64,000 nucleotides of DNA from assembly GCF_037996765.1 (NCBI RefSeq), contig NZ_JBBNAD010000005.1, positions 342,001 to 406,000 of the forward strand, given 5' to 3'. The DNA comes from Bdellovibrio sp. GT3. Lineage in GTDB: Bacteria; Bdellovibrionota; Bdellovibrionia; Bdellovibrionales; Bdellovibrionaceae. Under the pieces are notes generated by a model. It was given only the letters and a program-made list of their open reading frames with translations, made no database searches and was not told the origin of the DNA. Below, piece by piece: positions 62,390 through 64,000 of the stretch. Position numbers and translations under genes: made by a program. Numbering within the stretch: position 1 is the first letter of the stretch; every line of letters starts with the position of its first letter.

Positions 62390-63940
62390 ATGGGGAATCC
62401 ATTAAAATTTCTTTCGCTTTTGGTGTTATCTTTTCTGCCGATAGCATGTGCCTCGCTGCCAAAGAATGTTAAAAGAACACCCAGCTATACATTTCCTGCC
62501 GACCCCACAACGACAATATCCAAAAACATCAAAGCCAAACTTGCGCAACACAATGGCGACTCCGGATTTAATGCACTATTCAATGGCGAAGACGCCTTCG
62601 TCTCCCGAATGGCTGGCATGCGAACTGCGGAGCGGTCGTTGGATTTGCAGTACTACATTTGGAACAACGATTTGACCGGCACAATTCTGGTGGACGAAGT
62701 CTTAAAGGCCGCGGATCGCGAGGTTCGTGTGCGAATCCTGCTGGATGATCTGAATCTGGGAAAACACGAAAAAATGCTTCGACTGATATCGATGCACCCC
62801 AACGTTGAGGTGCGCATGGTGAATCCCTTTGCCCATCGCAGTATGCGCTTCATGGACATCTTCAGACTGGGAAAAATCGACCGCCGCATGCACAACAAAG
62901 TTTTTATAGCTGATAACGAAATTGCCATCGTCGGCGGAAGAAACATTGGTGACGAGTATTTCTGGGCCAGCAATGAGATGAACTTCGGTGATCTGGATAT
63001 GTGGTGCATAGGCCCCGTGGTCTCCGGCCTGGCCAGCGAATTTGATATATATTGGAACGCAGAGATCTCTTATCCCATAGAATCCCTGACCTCCAATATC
63101 AAACCCACAGAACTTGATTATCTGACTTTTCGAGAAAATCTAAAAGGAAATACATACCAGGCCTATCAAGCACTCTATATTCAGCGACTTTATCAAAGCA
63201 ATATGGGCAAAGCCTATGCTGCTGCCGACGTGCAACTTCAGTGGGCCCCAGCACAGGTGATCTATGATCCTCCTGAAAAGTTTGATCAGAAACCACATGA
63301 ACAAACGAACAATCTTCAGTCACAGGTTCGACCTTACATGCGCGAATCCAAGCGGGAATTGTTCATGATCTCGCCCTACTTTGTTCCCGGGGACAATGGC
63401 GTTAATTACCTGAATAAGAAGGTTGCTGATGGAACATCCGTCACAGTTTTGACCAATTCACTGGCATCCGGCGACGTGGCCGCTGCGTTTTCGGGTTACA
63501 AAGGCTATCGTAAGGATTTAGTAAAAGGTGGCGTTTCCCTTTATGAACTAAAGCCCCACGATCACGAAAATCTTAGAAAAAGAAAACGCTCTATTGGTTC
63601 AAGTTCCTCACATGCAGGTCTGCACGGAAAGACGTTGGTCTTCGACCGGCGCACAATCCTGGTGGGCTCGATGAACCTGGATCCCCGTTCGGTATTCTTG
63701 AATTCAGAAATGGGGGTAATCATCGACAGCACCGAAATGGCTGAAAAGTTCGTTACGCAATTTCAGGAGAATCTGCCAGAGATTGCCTATCAACTGGGTC
63801 TTAACGAAAAGAACAAGTTAACGTGGACAACCCTTGAAGACGGACAAAAAAAAACCTTCACCTCTGAACCGGAAACCACCTGGTGGCAGAGAGTGAAGGC
63901 TTCGTTTCTTTCCTGGATAGTACCGGAAAGTCAGCTTTAG
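62390..63940 (+). CDS. Phospholipase D-family lipoprotein (cardiolipin-synthase-like)
   Basis: 516 residues from ATG 62390, chosen because it yields a lipoprotein signal (MGNPLKFLSLLVLSFLPIAC); the frame is open to 62342. Two HKD modules: RMHNKVFIADNEIAIVGGRNIGDE near residue 167 and GLHGKTLVFDRRTILVGSMNLDPRS near residue 410. These define the phospholipase D superfamily; relatives such as ClsC make cardiolipin from phosphatidylglycerol. The lipid anchor and export suggest it acts outside the cytosol, perhaps on prey or own envelope lipids. It follows pepA without sharing its transcript. Confidence 0.88.
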   Translation: MGNPLKFLSLLVLSFLPIACASLPKNVKRTPSYTFPADPTTTISKNIKAKLAQHNGDSGFNALFNGEDAFVSRMAGMRTAERSLDLQYYIWNNDLTGTILVDEVLKAADREVRVRILLDDLNLGKHEKMLRLISMHPNVEVRMVNPFAHRSMRFMDIFRLGKIDRRMHNKVFIADNEIAIVGGRNIGDEYFWASNEMNFGDLDMWCIGPVVSGLASEFDIYWNAEISYPIESLTSNIKPTELDYLTFRENLKGNTYQAYQALYIQRLYQSNMGKAYAAADVQLQWAPAQVIYDPPEKFDQKPHEQTNNLQSQVRPYMRESKRELFMISPYFVPGDNGVNYLNKKVADGTSVTVLTNSLASGDVAAAFSGYKGYRKDLVKGGVSLYELKPHDHENLRKRKRSIGSSSSHAGLHGKTLVFDRRTILVGSMNLDPRSVFLNSEMGVIIDSTEMAEKFVTQFQENLPEIAYQLGLNEKNKLTWTTLEDGQKKTFTSEPETTWWQRVKASFLSWIVPESQL

Positions 63941-64000
63941 AAATTAACTACAACTGGATGACCCAGGTAGCGGGCAACTTCGTTGCTTTCGATAATCAAG
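63937..64000 (-). CDS. Possible C-terminal end of a minus-strand gene (3' fragment)
   Basis: The minus-strand frame reaching the window edge ends ESNEVARYLGHPVVVNF and a stop whose three bases (63937-63939) overlap the stop of the convergent phospholipase gene. The 20 visible residues have protein-like composition, but the gene lies beyond the window, so no function can be given. Confidence 0.4.
   Translation of the reverse strand, partial: LIIESNEVARYLGHPVVVNF

Overview
ORGANISM. The window looks like a chromosomal segment of a Bdellovibrio-type predatory bacterium, most likely B. bacteriovorus. I judge this from the gene content, without any database search: a TIGR02147-family regulator (4583-5833), an MglA-type GTPase downstream of recR, many signal-peptide and lipoprotein genes of unknown function, an exported L,D-transpeptidase, and a tmRNA whose tag reads GNDYALAA, which I recall as the Bdellovibrio tag. 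No IS element, CRISPR array, rRNA operon or phage block is visible. LAYOUT. 1-8500: end of an outer-membrane beta-barrel, a secreted Gly-X-Y-rich protein, a small islet (DUF1801 protein and AraC regulator) bounded by decayed copies of the tmRNA 3' end, ssrA itself on the minus strand, then three minus-strand genes for a regulator and two exported proteins. 8600-13500: household genes (PAP2 phosphatase, YgjP-type metallopeptidase, SrkA kinase, a lipoprotein, isocitrate dehydrogenase, a VOC protein). 13527-30127: a surface-glycan cluster. It opens with a tightly overlapping five-gene minus-strand operon (radical SAM/B12 protein, PMP-type sugar 3-dehydrase with His replacing the PLP lysine, two-subunit transketolase, SDR epimerase). 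It continues with AT-richer genes for polytopic GT-C-like membrane proteins, a GT2 transferase, a GDP-fucose-synthase-like SDR, a 2OG-dioxygenase-like protein, and a HddC-like nucleotidyltransferase and HddA-like kinase transcribed divergently. Several of these enzymes have altered catalytic motifs. 30131-33510: a pilin-like protein, YceI, a solute-binding protein and a small secreted protein. 33665-33960: a large structured element followed by the SRP RNA gene. 33989-39434: dnaX-ybaB-recR-mglA in one apparent operon, then nadA, a phosphopantetheinyl transferase and a PilZ protein. 39497-48202: exported proteins including a putative caspase-like (clan CD) peptidase, an L,D-transpeptidase, an M3 oligopeptidase, a hairpin-rich stretch with tRNA-Val, and a TPR/winged-helix regulator. 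48388-51337: a LysR regulator divergent from the glutathione-dependent formaldehyde detoxification pair. 51357-64000: an EamA transporter, an exported double AhpD-like protein, lon, a histidine kinase/response regulator pair, clpX-clpP, pepA and a phospholipase-D-family lipoprotein. HOW IT FITS TOGETHER. The glycan cluster probably builds an unusual surface sugar or polymer. The proteolysis genes (lon, clpXP, pepA, M3 peptidase) and the envelope enzymes suit a cell that digests prey and remodels peptidoglycan. MOST UNUSUAL. (1) A 37-bp helix closing a multibranched element just upstream of the SRP RNA. (2) The ssrA-flanking islet with repeated tmRNA-end remnants. (3) The sugar operon pairing a ColD/RfbH-like dehydrase with a split transketolase. 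(4) A secreted caspase-like protein. (5) Sugar-nucleotide enzymes lacking canonical catalytic residues.
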